This document shows positions 34,036 through 42,743 of a DNA stretch of 64,000 nucleotides, one piece after another. The stretch is from Sinorhizobium alkalisoli. GTDB taxonomy: Bacteria; Pseudomonadota; Alphaproteobacteria; Rhizobiales; Rhizobiaceae. Numbering within the stretch: position 1 is the first letter of the stretch; each line of letters starts with the position of its first letter. The position numbers and the translations under genes were made by a program. The stretch covers positions 1,922,001-1,986,000 of the forward strand of contig NZ_CP034909.1 of the NCBI RefSeq assembly GCF_008932245.1, read 5' to 3'. Under the pieces are notes generated by a model. The model was not told the origin of the DNA and did not search any database. It saw only the letters and a list, made by a program, of their open reading frames with translations.

Positions 34036-34500
34036 TCAAAGTCGATTGACGGCATGCGCCCGCCAAGCATCGTCCGTCAGCGTGAAGATGATTTCCGCCT
34101 CCCCTCGTCCGCGCAGGCGGGGAATGCGGTGGCCTGTGAACCCGAAGCGGCGGGCGATATCGACCATGCCGCGGTTTTTCTCCGAGACGCGCAGCACCGC
34201 CAACTGGCAGCCGATCTCGTCGAACGGATAGCCGAACATGGCCCTGAGGACCGCCCGCGTCAGCCAGCGCTTGCTGCTCGAGGCCGCGGAAAGCTCGATC
34301 ACCCCCGCTTCCGGCACGTAATTGTGGTAGACGACGCCTGCAATGAGCCGGCCCTGCTCCAGAACGCCCCCCTTCTCCACCACACCCAGCGTCGTGAAGT
34401 CGGAAAAGCCCCTTTCGCAGCCCTCGATCCGGCTGGCGACGAAGACGCCGATCGCCTGATTTGTCGCGGAATCGCCCGCCCCGCCCCAGATGATCTTCAA
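34036..34500 (-). CDS. GNAT-like N-acetyltransferase family phage protein
   Basis: A 154-residue protein of GNAT fold. It starts at a TTG that overlaps the stop of the preceding gene (TTGA), reads KIIWGGAGDSATNQAIGVFV, has GVVYHNYVPEAGVIELSAAS (central strands) and RAVLRAMFGYPFDEIGCQLA, then ...VSEKNRGMVDIARRFGFTGH with R-x-N-x-G-M-x-x-x-A-R-x-x-GF, the usual acetyl-CoA-side helix. Such genes lie among structural genes in several rhizobial podoviruses, with an unknown target, possibly virion or host protein. Confidence 0.78.
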   Translation of the reverse strand: MKIIWGGAGDSATNQAIGVFVASRIEGCERGFSDFTTLGVVEKGGVLEQGRLIAGVVYHNYVPEAGVIELSAASSSKRWLTRAVLRAMFGYPFDEIGCQLAVLRVSEKNRGMVDIARRFGFTGHRIPRLRGRGEAEIIFTLTDDAWRAHAVNRL

Positions 34501-36125
34501 GCGCTTCCCTCCCCGGCCGAGACCTGCATCGTGGCGAGATCCACTGCGATGTCGAGCTTCACCGCGCCGCCGGAGGTGATGACGCAGCCGACGGCAAGCA
34601 TGTCGCCCGCCGCCCGCACGTTCTGGCGAAAATCGTATCGCAACCGCTCCGACACGCCGTCCCAGCGTGCCACGTCCCAAAGCCCGACATCCCATTCCGG
34701 CGACGCCGTGTTGCCTTCCGTCACCCGGTCGAAGGGCGGCGCCGTCCTGTCGAAGTCCGCCCGCGCGAAAAGCTGCACCCTCGGCTTCGTCTTCGCGCGG
34801 AAATACATATGCGCCAGCGATGCCGCGGCCCGCTGGCCGAATTGCCCCGCCGGCATGAACTGGGAGAGATAGGTGGCGGTAAAGCTCAGCCCATCGTCGG
34901 TGCCGCCGGAGTCCCCCTGCCAGCAATAGCCGTCAAGCGATCCGAAGAAGAGGCCACCCTGCAGCGTCTCGAAGCAGTTTGCCCGCCAGTTGCTGATCGT
35001 CGACCAGCGCCCGGTGAGCACATTCATGACGAATGTCTTGTCGCTGACGACGCTGTTGTCCGGAAAGGCGACGAAGACGAGATTCTGCTCGACCCAGGGC
35101 TTGAGGGTCCAGCCCGAGCCGGTCGCATTCGCCGCCTGCCGCCAGTCGTCCTCGATCGGCCGGGAGACCGAAACCTGCGCCAGCGCCTGCCCTTCTCGCT
35201 GATGGAAGTCGCGCTGAAACACTTGGCTCATCGGCGTCAGGCCGTCCGTCGTGGCGATCAGCACGTCGCCGCCGACGCGGATCCAGGCATTCTTCCCGAG
35301 CGGCTTGCCGATCTGGTAGACGCCCTTCAGCGCGAAGTCGCTGGCGCTCGAAGGGTCGGAGCCGGCATAGACGGCGATCTCCCCCTCGGTCGAAACGAAG
35401 ACGCAAAGATCGGAAAGCCCGTCGCCGCTTTCGAGCGACCAGGAAAAGCCGGTCAGCAACGATCCGCCCTTCTTCATCACGCCGCCGAGCGGAAACAACG
35501 AGGCCGCCCCGCCGATCGCATTGACCGGCAGATAATAGGCATCGAGCGTCGCATTCTTCAGGAAGAACTCGCGGTTCTTGAAGAGCCAGCCATAATTGAG
35601 CTGAGCCATGGTCGTCGCATCGGAGAAGCTGATCGCCGGCGTCGTCGCCCAGCTGGATCCGTCATAGATGCGGCGCGGATCCGCGCCGTTTAGGCAGACG
35701 AGAAAGGAGCCGCCGGCCGTCGTGTGCTGAAAGGCGCACCAATCGCCGCCATTGAGCCCGCTGACCTCCGCGGCGGTCGTCGCCGGCGGTGCTGCCGGCG
35801 CCGTCATGTTGTAGATCGCGCTCGCCGTCGCCATGAACAGCTTTTCATTGCTGCCATATTTATATTTGAAGGCGCTCCGGATGGCGCTGCCATCCGCCGC
35901 CAGCCCCGCCTTGCGCGAACCGCCGCGGATCGTGCAGCCGGTCAGCGTCGGCAGGAAATTGCTGAGCACGCTTGCCGATCCCGGCACTTGCGAGGCCATG
36001 TCGGCGGTCGTCACCAGCCCGCCTTTCGGCGCCGGAAACGTCACCGCATGCGAGGTTTGCGAGCGGCCGATGCTCGCCTGGCCGCGATTGGTGAGTGGCA
36101 GCCGGCCGGGAAGAACCCTCGTCAT
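34497..36125 (-). CDS. Tail nozzle-like / DNA-stabilisation structural protein
   Basis: A 542-residue protein with no membrane segment and many short beta strands containing W, Y and G (e.g. WSLESGDGLSDLCVFVSTEG; VGGDVLIATTDGLTPMSQVF), which suggests a beta-propeller-like fold such as that of T7 gp12-type nozzles or P22 gp10. Conserved-looking features are the N-terminal MTRVLPGRLPLTNRGQASIG and a late WDVGLWDVARWDGV. Its position between the adaptor genes and the GNAT gene, with ATGA and TTGA overlaps, fits a tail nozzle. The name is by position and style, not a firm family match. Confidence 0.65.
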   Translation of the reverse strand: MTRVLPGRLPLTNRGQASIGRSQTSHAVTFPAPKGGLVTTADMASQVPGSASVLSNFLPTLTGCTIRGGSRKAGLAADGSAIRSAFKYKYGSNEKLFMATASAIYNMTAPAAPPATTAAEVSGLNGGDWCAFQHTTAGGSFLVCLNGADPRRIYDGSSWATTPAISFSDATTMAQLNYGWLFKNREFFLKNATLDAYYLPVNAIGGAASLFPLGGVMKKGGSLLTGFSWSLESGDGLSDLCVFVSTEGEIAVYAGSDPSSASDFALKGVYQIGKPLGKNAWIRVGGDVLIATTDGLTPMSQVFQRDFHQREGQALAQVSVSRPIEDDWRQAANATGSGWTLKPWVEQNLVFVAFPDNSVVSDKTFVMNVLTGRWSTISNWRANCFETLQGGLFFGSLDGYCWQGDSGGTDDGLSFTATYLSQFMPAGQFGQRAAASLAHMYFRAKTKPRVQLFARADFDRTAPPFDRVTEGNTASPEWDVGLWDVARWDGVSERLRYDFRQNVRAAGDMLAVGCVITSGGAVKLDIAVDLATMQVSAGEGSA

Positions 36126-36724
36126 GATGACCCCCTGTCCGCATTGATCTCCTGCAGGAGATCCGCTTCGAATTCCGCCAGATTGTCCTCGAAGGGCAGG
36201 CCCTTCTGCCGCTTCCAGCGCCAGATCAACCCTTTCGCAAGCAGCCGCTCCGGAAAGAACGTCGTGTCGTCGTCGGCGCGAAAGAAATCGCGCTCCTCGT
36301 AAGGATCGCCGAGCACCCAGTTCCTGGAGAAATAGTCGATCGTCGCGCCGGCGGCCGAAGCGGTCGGGGAAAAGAGCATTTCCCTGCCGCGAAGATGGCA
36401 ATAGGGCGCCTGAGAGCCGACAGCCGCCACCACCGCCCATTGCGCGTCATTCGTCACCAGCCGGACGCATTCCCCGACGGCGCTGCGGACCGCGCCCCCC
36501 GGCGCAAGCCGCTGATAGTCGGAGGGCAGCAGCTCCGGCGAAGCGGAAACGGCGAGGCTCTTCAGCAGGCGCCGCCAGTCGGCGCGCCGCGCGATCTCGC
36601 CGCCCGCCTCCTGCGCCAGCGCCACCATCGTCTGCGCATTGGGATCGTTCGTCCCGTAGACGCTCTCGAAACGGTCGAGCGAAACGATATCGCACACCCC
36701 GTTGACCGCGGTCAGAAGCGTCAT
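36122..36724 (-). CDS. Putative head-tail connector / tail protein
   Basis: A 200-residue phage protein, start MTLLTAVNGVCDIVSLDRFE, with ANDPNAQTM-like and WRRLLKSLAV helices, then a Trp-rich region (YFSRNWVLGDPYEERDF; LIWRWKRQKGLPFEDNLAEF). This resembles podoviral head-tail connector or tubular proteins of about 200 residues found just after the adaptor. It overlaps its neighbours on both sides (ATGA). No catalytic motif is visible. Confidence 0.65.
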   Translation of the reverse strand: MTLLTAVNGVCDIVSLDRFESVYGTNDPNAQTMVALAQEAGGEIARRADWRRLLKSLAVSASPELLPSDYQRLAPGGAVRSAVGECVRLVTNDAQWAVVAAVGSQAPYCHLRGREMLFSPTASAAGATIDYFSRNWVLGDPYEERDFFRADDDTTFFPERLLAKGLIWRWKRQKGLPFEDNLAEFEADLLQEINADRGSS

Positions 36725-37317
36725 GGCGTCGGCCCTCCGATGGCGATTTCGCCATTGCCCCAGCGCAGCCTCTCGTCGGCGAGCCCAAGCCCCGCCATCG
36801 CCTGCCGCTTCAGCGTCTCGGCCGCGCCCGCCTTGGCGGCGTCCCGTTCCCAGATGGCGATTTCCTCGACCAGCCCGTAGAGATAGACGTCGGGCGCTCT
36901 GTCGATCAGCCAATTGCTGGGCTCGGCGGCCGTCAGGGCCGGTATCCTGGCGTAATAGGTGACTTCCAGTTCCGCCGCCCCCCTCGGCCGCACCCGAATC
37001 CGGTCGCCGATGATCGCGTAGCCCACCGGCGCGCCGCCCGCTGTTGCAACCACCGTCAGTTCAGCCAGCGGCCGCGCCCGCAGCAAACGGCTGCCCGGCG
37101 CAAGCACCTGCCGCGCCTCCAGGAAGTCCGCCGGCAAGCTGCCCTCGCCCTCCGCCAGCGCCAGCGTCGCCGCCTTTTCCATGCCGGCAAGGCGCAACAC
37201 GCGATTGAACTTCTGTTCCGCCAGGGCAACGAAGCGCGGGAAGAGATGGGCAATGTCGTCGCGGCCGGAATAGGCGCCGGCATCGACCAGCAGGGATGCA
37301 TAATCCGATATCGTCAT
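36721..37317 (-). CDS. SU10-type phage adaptor (head-tail connector) protein
   Basis: A 198-residue protein of the adaptor family found with SU10-type capsids. The N-terminal segment DIAHLFPRFVALAEQKFNRV, then LRLAGMEKAATLALAEGEG and LPADFLEARQV is the family signature; RVRPRGAAELEVTYYARIPA and the C-terminal helix LVEEIAIWERDAAKAGAAET follow. It would bind the portal ring and receive the tail. Start MTISDYASLL at 37317, overlapped by the preceding gene. Confidence 0.78.
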   Translation of the reverse strand: MTISDYASLLVDAGAYSGRDDIAHLFPRFVALAEQKFNRVLRLAGMEKAATLALAEGEGSLPADFLEARQVLAPGSRLLRARPLAELTVVATAGGAPVGYAIIGDRIRVRPRGAAELEVTYYARIPALTAAEPSNWLIDRAPDVYLYGLVEEIAIWERDAAKAGAAETLKRQAMAGLGLADERLRWGNGEIAIGGPTP

Positions 37318-37643
37318 AGCCGCCCCTCGAATGAGCGCCACGCGCGGTTGTCGCCGTCATTGAGCCACCGCTTCACATAGCGATCGTCCCCCTCGGAGTG
37401 GGCCCGGACCAGGCTTTCCGAATGCGCCAGGTTGAGCGGGATGGAGGCAACCTTGGTCCATTCGCCGAAGCCGTTGCCGGCGGTCGCATTGCGGCTAAAG
37501 GCGTTCTGGCGGACGAGGTTTTCGACCGGGTAGTCCGTCCGCCAATGGGTTTTGTTGCCGTCCTCCATCACCCAGACGGAGCGGCCGGTCAGGAAATCAT
37601 GGTCGAAGAGCTTCCAGTCGCCGTCGCGGATCACCATGGTCAC
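37314..37643 (-). CDS. Hypothetical phage structural-region protein
   Basis: A 109-residue protein, no family recognised. It reads VIRDGDWKLFDHDFLTGRSV, then WVMEDGNKTHWRTDYPVENL and ...WLNDGDNRAWRSFEGRL; rich in Trp and Asp. A GTG at 37643 overlaps the preceding stop (GTGA); an ATG two codons later is also possible. Its place between the capsid-adjacent small gene and the adaptor fits a head decoration or stopper protein. Confidence 0.7.
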   Translation of the reverse strand: MTMVIRDGDWKLFDHDFLTGRSVWVMEDGNKTHWRTDYPVENLVRQNAFSRNATAGNGFGEWTKVASIPLNLAHSESLVRAHSEGDDRYVKRWLNDGDNRAWRSFEGRL

Positions 37644-37810
37644 TCCCCCGGCAGCGGATCGGCGCGCTCGGCCTTGCCCTTGGCAATCAGGAATTTAGCC
37701 GCATCTAGCGGCACATCGAGTAGCGTGCCGGCCGGGACGCGATGCCCTTCAGTTACCCATGTGTCGTAAAGAAGCCTGACCGGTAAATACTTTGTCTTCA
37801 CTTCAGTCAT
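37640..37810 (-). CDS. Small phage protein downstream of capsid
   Basis: A 56-residue protein, MTEVKTKYLPVRLLYDTWVT, then EGHRVPAGTLLDVPLDAAKF and a short charged end. The pattern (V)P-A-G-T-x-x-D-V-x-x-x-x-A-x-x-L-I-x-x-G-K-A is common in small head-closure or capsid-associated proteins that follow major capsid genes. The ATG at 37810 is chosen because the longer reading upstream runs through the intergenic region after the capsid gene. Confidence 0.7.
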   Translation of the reverse strand: MTEVKTKYLPVRLLYDTWVTEGHRVPAGTLLDVPLDAAKFLIAKGKAERADPLPGE

Positions 37811-37883
37811 CGTGCGCCTCGTCCCAAAAACAAAAAAGGCGCCTCTCGGCGCCCGTATAAATGTCGGCGGTTCACCACGCCTG

Positions 37884-38879
37884 CTAGCTGGCAGCACTCA
37901 GGCCGAAGAGGTCTGCCGCGATACCGAGTCCCTTTTCGTTGTGCACCTTGAGCGTGCCCTCGCCGATGATCACGCCCTTGTCGGCGTCGCCAGTCTTGGC
38001 GACATCGCGATCCTCCTGAATATTGCGGAGCCACAGGAATGAGAGCATGTCCGTGTCGATGAAGAAGGCGTTGCGCGCCAGACCGGTGCTGACGGCCTGC
38101 ACCCGGTTCGGATGGATCATAACCGTGCCGAACGGACCCTCGTAATAATCCGCCGTCGCGACGATCGTGTTGCGCTCGCCGCCCTGCGAGACCGCATAGC
38201 GGAAGGGCGCCACATTCGCATCGGACATGAAGGTGACGAAGACGGATTTGACATAGGGCGAGACCGAGACATGGCGGAAATTCGCGCCGTTCTGATAGCC
38301 CTGCTGCATGACGTCGTCCAGGATGGCCTTTGTGAATGCCCGTTGTGTGCCGGTGACCGGCGCCACAGTCAAACCCGTCCCCGGGTTGAAGCCGCCATTG
38401 GCGCCAGTGGCCCCACGCGAGACGTTGGTCTCGATCCAGGTGTTCAGCGAGCCGAATTCGCGCGTGGCGCCACCGGCCGAAGCGTTGGTGTCGGCGATCG
38501 CGAATTCCACGTCCTTGCGGATTTCCACGCCCTTCTTGAGTTTTTGATACTTGCGCTTCTGGACGTTGCCGGCCTCGGAAACGACTTCCTGAGTCGCCGA
38601 GATAATCCAGTCCTTGCGCATGATTTGCGTATAGTTGCCCAGCCGCTTCGGCGGAGCAATCGCGCCGAAGGCATATTCCTCCCCTTCCTCGCGGATATTG
38701 GCCCCCGGCGCGACGAGTTCGTCCGTTTCCCATTCCGGGTGGACCGTGACGCATCTGCCCTTTTCGATCAGCGAATAGATCGGAGTGTCTTCCGGCGTGA
38801 TGCGCGAAACCACGTCCGAAAGTTCCTCGCGATTGCCGACGGCCTGCGTCGACTGGAATGTGTTAGTAACGACTGCCAT
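37884..38879 (-). CDS. Major capsid protein, SU10/DUF5309 type
   Basis: A 331-residue HK97-fold major capsid protein of the SU10-like (DUF5309) family. It starts MAVVTNTFQSTQAVGNREEL, then DVVSRITPEDTPIYSLIEKG, the typical N-arm, and continues with ANIREEGEEYAFGAIAPPKR, YTQIMRKDWIISATQEVV and a late FIDTDMLSFLWLRNIQEDRD. The start at 38879 has AAGGACC just upstream. It follows the scaffold-like gene and precedes the small head genes. The family is shared by many podo- and siphoviruses of rhizobia. Confidence 0.85.
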   Translation of the reverse strand: MAVVTNTFQSTQAVGNREELSDVVSRITPEDTPIYSLIEKGRCVTVHPEWETDELVAPGANIREEGEEYAFGAIAPPKRLGNYTQIMRKDWIISATQEVVSEAGNVQKRKYQKLKKGVEIRKDVEFAIADTNASAGGATREFGSLNTWIETNVSRGATGANGGFNPGTGLTVAPVTGTQRAFTKAILDDVMQQGYQNGANFRHVSVSPYVKSVFVTFMSDANVAPFRYAVSQGGERNTIVATADYYEGPFGTVMIHPNRVQAVSTGLARNAFFIDTDMLSFLWLRNIQEDRDVAKTGDADKGVIIGEGTLKVHNEKGLGIAADLFGLSAAS

Positions 38880-39063
38880 GTGTTGGTCCTTATATATTGA
38901 TGAATGCGGGCCGTCCTCGCGCCGGCGAACCGAGCGGACGGTCATTTCATATCGGGGATTCAATTGCGCTTGGCTGGCACTGAACGTGCTAAATACCGTC
39001 TACCCTGTGTCCCTTCGGGATGGCCGGCCAGAGGGGGGTAAGCGCGCCGCCTGGACTTGCCGA

Positions 39064-39687
39064 CTACTCGAAATCGACCGCCATTGCATCGCGGATCGAT
39101 CCCGTTCTCGATAGTCGCTGCATCGCCTCGCGGCTTTCTCGACTCTGCCGCTGCGCCAGGCTCTTCGCCTTCGTGCGGGGTGCCAAGGCCGGGGCCGCAC
39201 TAACCTTCTGCAAGGCCTTCGCACGTGCCCTCTCGGCATTGAGCCCAAGCCGGGCATAATGCACGAGCTTGAAAAGTCGATGGTCAATCACCTCCCGCAT
39301 TTCCTCGTCAGAGAAGCCGAGTTCCCTCGCAGTCTCGAAAGCATCGGCGAAGAAGGACCGCCGCCCCTCGTCATCCCCTGTCTCCGGGAAAGCCTCAAGG
39401 AGCTTGGCGTTCTCCGCCGCGATCCGTTCCTCGGCTTCGTTGACTATCTCCTCCTCATCAGGCAAGTTCGGCTCGTCGCCTAAGCTATGAATATCGCCTG
39501 GGTCATTCGCGTCCCGTCCGGTCGCCCCGCCGTCGCGCTTGTCCTCCTCCCGCCTTTCCTGGTCCTCCTCTGGCGAGTTGACATCCTGCGGTTCTCGGAA
39601 ATTGAGATCATCGTAGGTTGCGGGCCTGGTCGAGCCTTCAACGGTTTTGCTCCCGCCAGACAGCCGGTTGGCACTATCGTTCATCAT
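39064..39687 (-). CDS. Phage scaffolding protein
   Basis: A 207-residue highly charged protein, the gene directly upstream of the capsid, as expected for a scaffold. It has an acidic disordered N-terminus (DQERREEDKRDGG; DEPNLPDEEEIVNEAEERIA), a helical core (FFADAFETARELGFSDEEMR) and a basic C-terminus (RARAKALQKVSAAPALAPRT; AQRQSRESREAMQRLSRTGS). This acidic-to-basic layout is typical of podoviral scaffolds. The start is at 39687 (MMND) or 39684, with GAGGG upstream. Confidence 0.75.
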   Translation of the reverse strand: MMNDSANRLSGGSKTVEGSTRPATYDDLNFREPQDVNSPEEDQERREEDKRDGGATGRDANDPGDIHSLGDEPNLPDEEEIVNEAEERIAAENAKLLEAFPETGDDEGRRSFFADAFETARELGFSDEEMREVIDHRLFKLVHYARLGLNAERARAKALQKVSAAPALAPRTKAKSLAQRQSRESREAMQRLSRTGSIRDAMAVDFE

Positions 39688-39845
39688 GAAAAGACCCTCA
39701 AAAGAGTGTTCGGGCGGAGCGGCGCGTCGACTCCGCATTGAAAAATTCGCGCCATTTCAATTTGCTGCAGTTGCTTCATGGCTCACTTTGAGAAGGGAGC
39801 AGCCTAGACGGCAGAGGGACTGCCTCCGCCAGCAAAGCACCTGCC

Positions 39846-40091
39846 TTATGCGGGGGCGCCTATTCCCTCGGCCTTGACTTGTCCCGTCAGGAACTTGAGC
39901 TTGCCGCGAAAATTTCGAATTGCCCGCGCCTCGGCCGCAAAGGCAGCGCGGGATTCGTGGTCCGAAAGCCTCGCATTGACACAACCGTTGATCGCCGCCG
40001 CTTCGAGCTCATCCATCATTAGGTTGAACATTGGGTTGTCCAGAAGCGCCCGCGCAGCTTCAGTTTTTTCGTCTGAATTCAACACATGCAT
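39846..40091 (-). CDS. Small phage protein upstream of scaffold
   Basis: An 81-residue mostly helical protein: LNSDEKTEAARALLDNPMFN, then MMDELEAAAINGCVNARLSD and ...AEARAIRNFRGKLKFLTGQV. The motif DNP-x-F-x-x-x-x-x-x-x-E-x-x-A-I-x-x-x-x-x-A is widely found in small proteins of head operons of podo- and siphoviruses. The ATG at 40091 sits very close to AAAGG, so a GTG at 40085 may be used instead. Function unknown. Confidence 0.7.
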   Translation of the reverse strand: MHVLNSDEKTEAARALLDNPMFNLMMDELEAAAINGCVNARLSDHESRAAFAAEARAIRNFRGKLKFLTGQVKAEGIGAPA

Positions 40092-40251
40092 CCTTTCTCG
40101 GGAGGGAGCTGAAATCTGCCGAGACGCAGACGGAGTAGGACGTGTTACGCCAAGCGCCGCTGCACAGGTCGATATCCCTCGACGATCGGAAAACACCTTC
40201 GTCGTCACCAGCACTTGAATTGCTGGATGATAGACAGATCATGCGCGCACG

Positions 40252-40285
40252 GCTGCATGTCTCCTTAAATCGACCTCATTAAAGG
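40252..40285 (-). repeat. Partial RIME-like module 2B
   Basis: GCTGCATGTCTCCTTAAATC followed by GACCTCATTAAAGG equals part of module 2B of the repeats at 19965 and 33904, in the opposite orientation. It lies just before the glycosyltransferase cargo gene. Confidence 0.6.
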
Positions 40286-40347
40286 CCAACGTTTGTGCAT
40301 CTGATAAGGCGCATGGCGCTTTAAATCAGGGGTAACTATGGCATTCG

Positions 40348-41079
40348 ATGAAACCTGCGTGGGATGTTCCTGATGTCTACGGCCATACACGCAATAAGAG
40401 CAACGAAGTGAAGAGACTTGTACTACAGCACTATTCCGGAGAACTCGGTGAGGTCGAGAGACTTTCAATGGCCAATATCCGGGCGTTTGCCGATCAGGAA
40501 TGCGCAGATTATCAGTTTTTGAGCGGCAATATTTTTTCGCCCAAGTTCTCGCCGCCGCTACAAAAGCTGGTGATGCTCGACAAGAAGTTCGATCACTATG
40601 ATGTCGTCGTGATGCTGGACATGGACATGTTTGTTCGCAAGGGCATGACTGAAAGCCTATTTGAGCAACCGGGCATAGGCGTCTCAGCGCCGGACCAAAG
40701 GCGCCTAAAATGGGCATATATCAGAAAGATGAAAGGACTGGTTCATTGGCGTTATCCCTATTGGAGTGGATGCCTTTGGAAGTTGGACCGCTCCCATAGG
40801 CAGCTATTCCGTTCGAAGCTGCATTTGGTCGATATCGAGAAATACAACCGTGGTCGCCTAGAAGACGAAGGCGTCATGCATCAGCTCGCGCGTCACAGCC
40901 GGTTTACCGGTAGAATTCTGCCGGGAGGCGACAAATGGGGCATGTCTAGTTGGCAAGATAATCTTGAGAAGGCAGCGATGATCCATATTCGACCGCGAGT
41001 TTCCACAATTAAGGGAGCTAAGCGAACAAAAATTGAAAACTTGCGCGAGTTGGTCGATCGGGGCCTGATCGCTGGGTAG
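40348..41079 (+). CDS. GT-A type glycosyltransferase-like protein (cargo)
   Basis: A 243-residue glycosyltransferase-like protein read against the phage operon. The metal-binding motif is in YDVVVMLDMDMFVRKGM (DxD), followed by SGCLWKLDRSHRQLFRSKLH and DKWGMSSWQDNLEKAAMIHI. The fold is like that of GT8/GT24-type enzymes that act on lipid- or protein-linked sugars. It forms, with the adjacent methyltransferase, a second glycan block inside the head operon, like the larger block at 26003-30696. The start at 40348 is the first usable ATG, as an upstream ATG runs into a stop. Confidence 0.7.
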   Translation: MKPAWDVPDVYGHTRNKSNEVKRLVLQHYSGELGEVERLSMANIRAFADQECADYQFLSGNIFSPKFSPPLQKLVMLDKKFDHYDVVVMLDMDMFVRKGMTESLFEQPGIGVSAPDQRRLKWAYIRKMKGLVHWRYPYWSGCLWKLDRSHRQLFRSKLHLVDIEKYNRGRLEDEGVMHQLARHSRFTGRILPGGDKWGMSSWQDNLEKAAMIHIRPRVSTIKGAKRTKIENLRELVDRGLIAG

Positions 41080-41260
41080 TTCAACGATATTTGCGTTCGA
41101 GCAGTTCCGCCAGGGACTGTATCCATCTCGACATGAGGCCCAGCAACGGCTCGGCCAGAGCAACAGCCCAGGCTCCCAGCGGGCGGAAGAGCGTTAAGCT
41201 CTCACCTTGCAAGCCTGTCCAACTAACTCCGCTTCGCCTGGAGTCTGGCTGCCATGCCAT

Positions 41261-42022
41261 TCATACGACGAGCACGGCGCCCATCAGATGGCTTTCCAGA
41301 AAGAACGACGGCTTGGTCTTCGCCATATACTCGTCGACCGCAAGCTTCGAACCCGGGAAAGTAGCGGAGCCATAATCATCGATTACGATCACGCCACCCG
41401 GGTTCATGCGAGGATAGAAAAATTCGAGGCTGTCGCGGGTTGGCTCATAGAGATCGACATCGATATGGACCAGCGAAAACCGGCGATCCGACAGTCCCGG
41501 AACATTGAAGACGCCGGGTATCCAGCCTTTGTGGAGCGAGACAAAGGGGAAAGGCGATAGCACTGCCTGGACCTGTTCGTAATCGGAGGTGAACTTCATT
41601 TTCTGCCGCTTTGTGTCTTCCGGGGAAGAATCGCCACGGCCGATGCGATCCTGAGCGACTTTGTCGGAAAGTCCGCCTTCGAAGGAATCGAACACCCAGA
41701 ACCGGCCCTGCCATTTGAGCGACTTGAGCAAATCTGCGACCATATAGGTCGAGTGACCGCGCCAGCAGCCGCACTCGGCGAAATCGCCAGGCACACCCGA
41801 CTGGCTTACACGCTGCGCCATTTGATAGAGCGTGAAGAACCGATTTTGCTTGAAGACGTTGTCGCTCGATCCAGTGGCCCGCGCGGCCTCGAAATAGGCG
41901 CCCAGATAAGGGTCGCGGTCGTCTGCGTGGCGCGCGTATCGGTCGATGCGCTCGAAATCCACGCTCCGTTCCGAACCACGCTTGTTGGATTTGAGAAACG
42001 GCAGTCTGAAACGCATTGGCAT
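41261..42022 (-). CDS. TylF/MycF family O-methyltransferase (cargo)
   Basis: A 253-residue SAM-dependent O-methyltransferase of the macrocin-O-methyltransferase (TylF/MycF) family, which methylates sugar hydroxyls. Family features are GDFAECGCWRGHSTYMVADL (motif I), FWVFDSFEGG (acidic strand-2 end), FSLVHIDVDLYEPTRDSLEF with the catalytic/metal Asp residues, and MNPGGVIVIDDYGSATFPGS. It probably decorates a surface polysaccharide. It faces the glycosyltransferase gene with a 181-bp gap between their stops. Start MPMRFRLPF at 42022. Confidence 0.85.
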   Translation of the reverse strand: MPMRFRLPFLKSNKRGSERSVDFERIDRYARHADDRDPYLGAYFEAARATGSSDNVFKQNRFFTLYQMAQRVSQSGVPGDFAECGCWRGHSTYMVADLLKSLKWQGRFWVFDSFEGGLSDKVAQDRIGRGDSSPEDTKRQKMKFTSDYEQVQAVLSPFPFVSLHKGWIPGVFNVPGLSDRRFSLVHIDVDLYEPTRDSLEFFYPRMNPGGVIVIDDYGSATFPGSKLAVDEYMAKTKPSFFLESHLMGAVLVV

Positions 42023-42290
42023 TCCCCGAATTCTAAGGCACCCGTGAGTGCTAGGCCTCTGCCCCTTGAGGCGCTACGACCGTGCAAAAAGCAGTCCGCT
42101 GTTGCGCCGTCAAGTCTGACGATAGAGCGAAGCTGAATCATCGCACACAAGAACTGTGGCAATTTGGTCTACGATTGTTACCATGCCCCGCTTAAAGAGC
42201 GCCCCCCAACCCAGTGACGCTTGCGGGGGGTCCTGTTTCTTCTCACCCCGGCAACCCTCCAATACTGGCCGCATCCAGCGGCTCGCCCCA

Positions 42291-42569
42291 CTACTTCTTC
42301 GTCGTCACGCCGAGGTGTGGCGCACCACCCTCATTCGACCAGCACGAACAGGGCACCCCTGCAGGGCCGGTGCCATACGGACACACCACCTTGGGCGTCG
42401 TGCACTGCCTGGGACTTTCCTTCGAACTCATTTGCGAAGTGGTCGTACCGGACCTGGCGGAGACGAGCGGGGTCTCCGCGGGTGCAACCGTTTCGCTGCA
42501 AGACGACGCAAGCAACTGAAGCAAAACGATAAGTGAGACATGGACAAATCTTCTCATGCTCATGCGCAT
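42291..42569 (-). CDS. Small secreted lipoprotein
   Basis: About 92 residues with a lipoprotein signal (FVHVSLIVLLQLLASSC, lipobox LASSC) and a Cys-rich C-terminus (CTTPKVVCPYGTGPAGVPCS, then CWSNEGGAPHLGVTTKK). The PxGTGPxGxPCxC pattern recurs in small exported rhizobial proteins of unknown role. Several ATGs lie close together (42557, 42563, 42569) and none has a strong ribosome-binding site, so the start is uncertain. It sits between portal and methyltransferase genes, in the phage direction. Confidence 0.6.
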   Translation of the reverse strand: MRMSMRRFVHVSLIVLLQLLASSCSETVAPAETPLVSARSGTTTSQMSSKESPRQCTTPKVVCPYGTGPAGVPCSCWSNEGGAPHLGVTTKK

Positions 42570-42743
42570 ATGTCGTTTCGCGCGAGTATTCAAGAGTGTT
42601 CAGTATTGTTGGGTTGCACCACAGTAACGAAAGACCTCGGCTGCTCGGGCTCTTGTCCAGCCGTATGCCTGCATTTCAACGCGCCTTTTTCCGCGGGAGC
42701 GCCATGGCCTGCTTATTTTGAGAAGGCAACTGGGCATTGAAAT

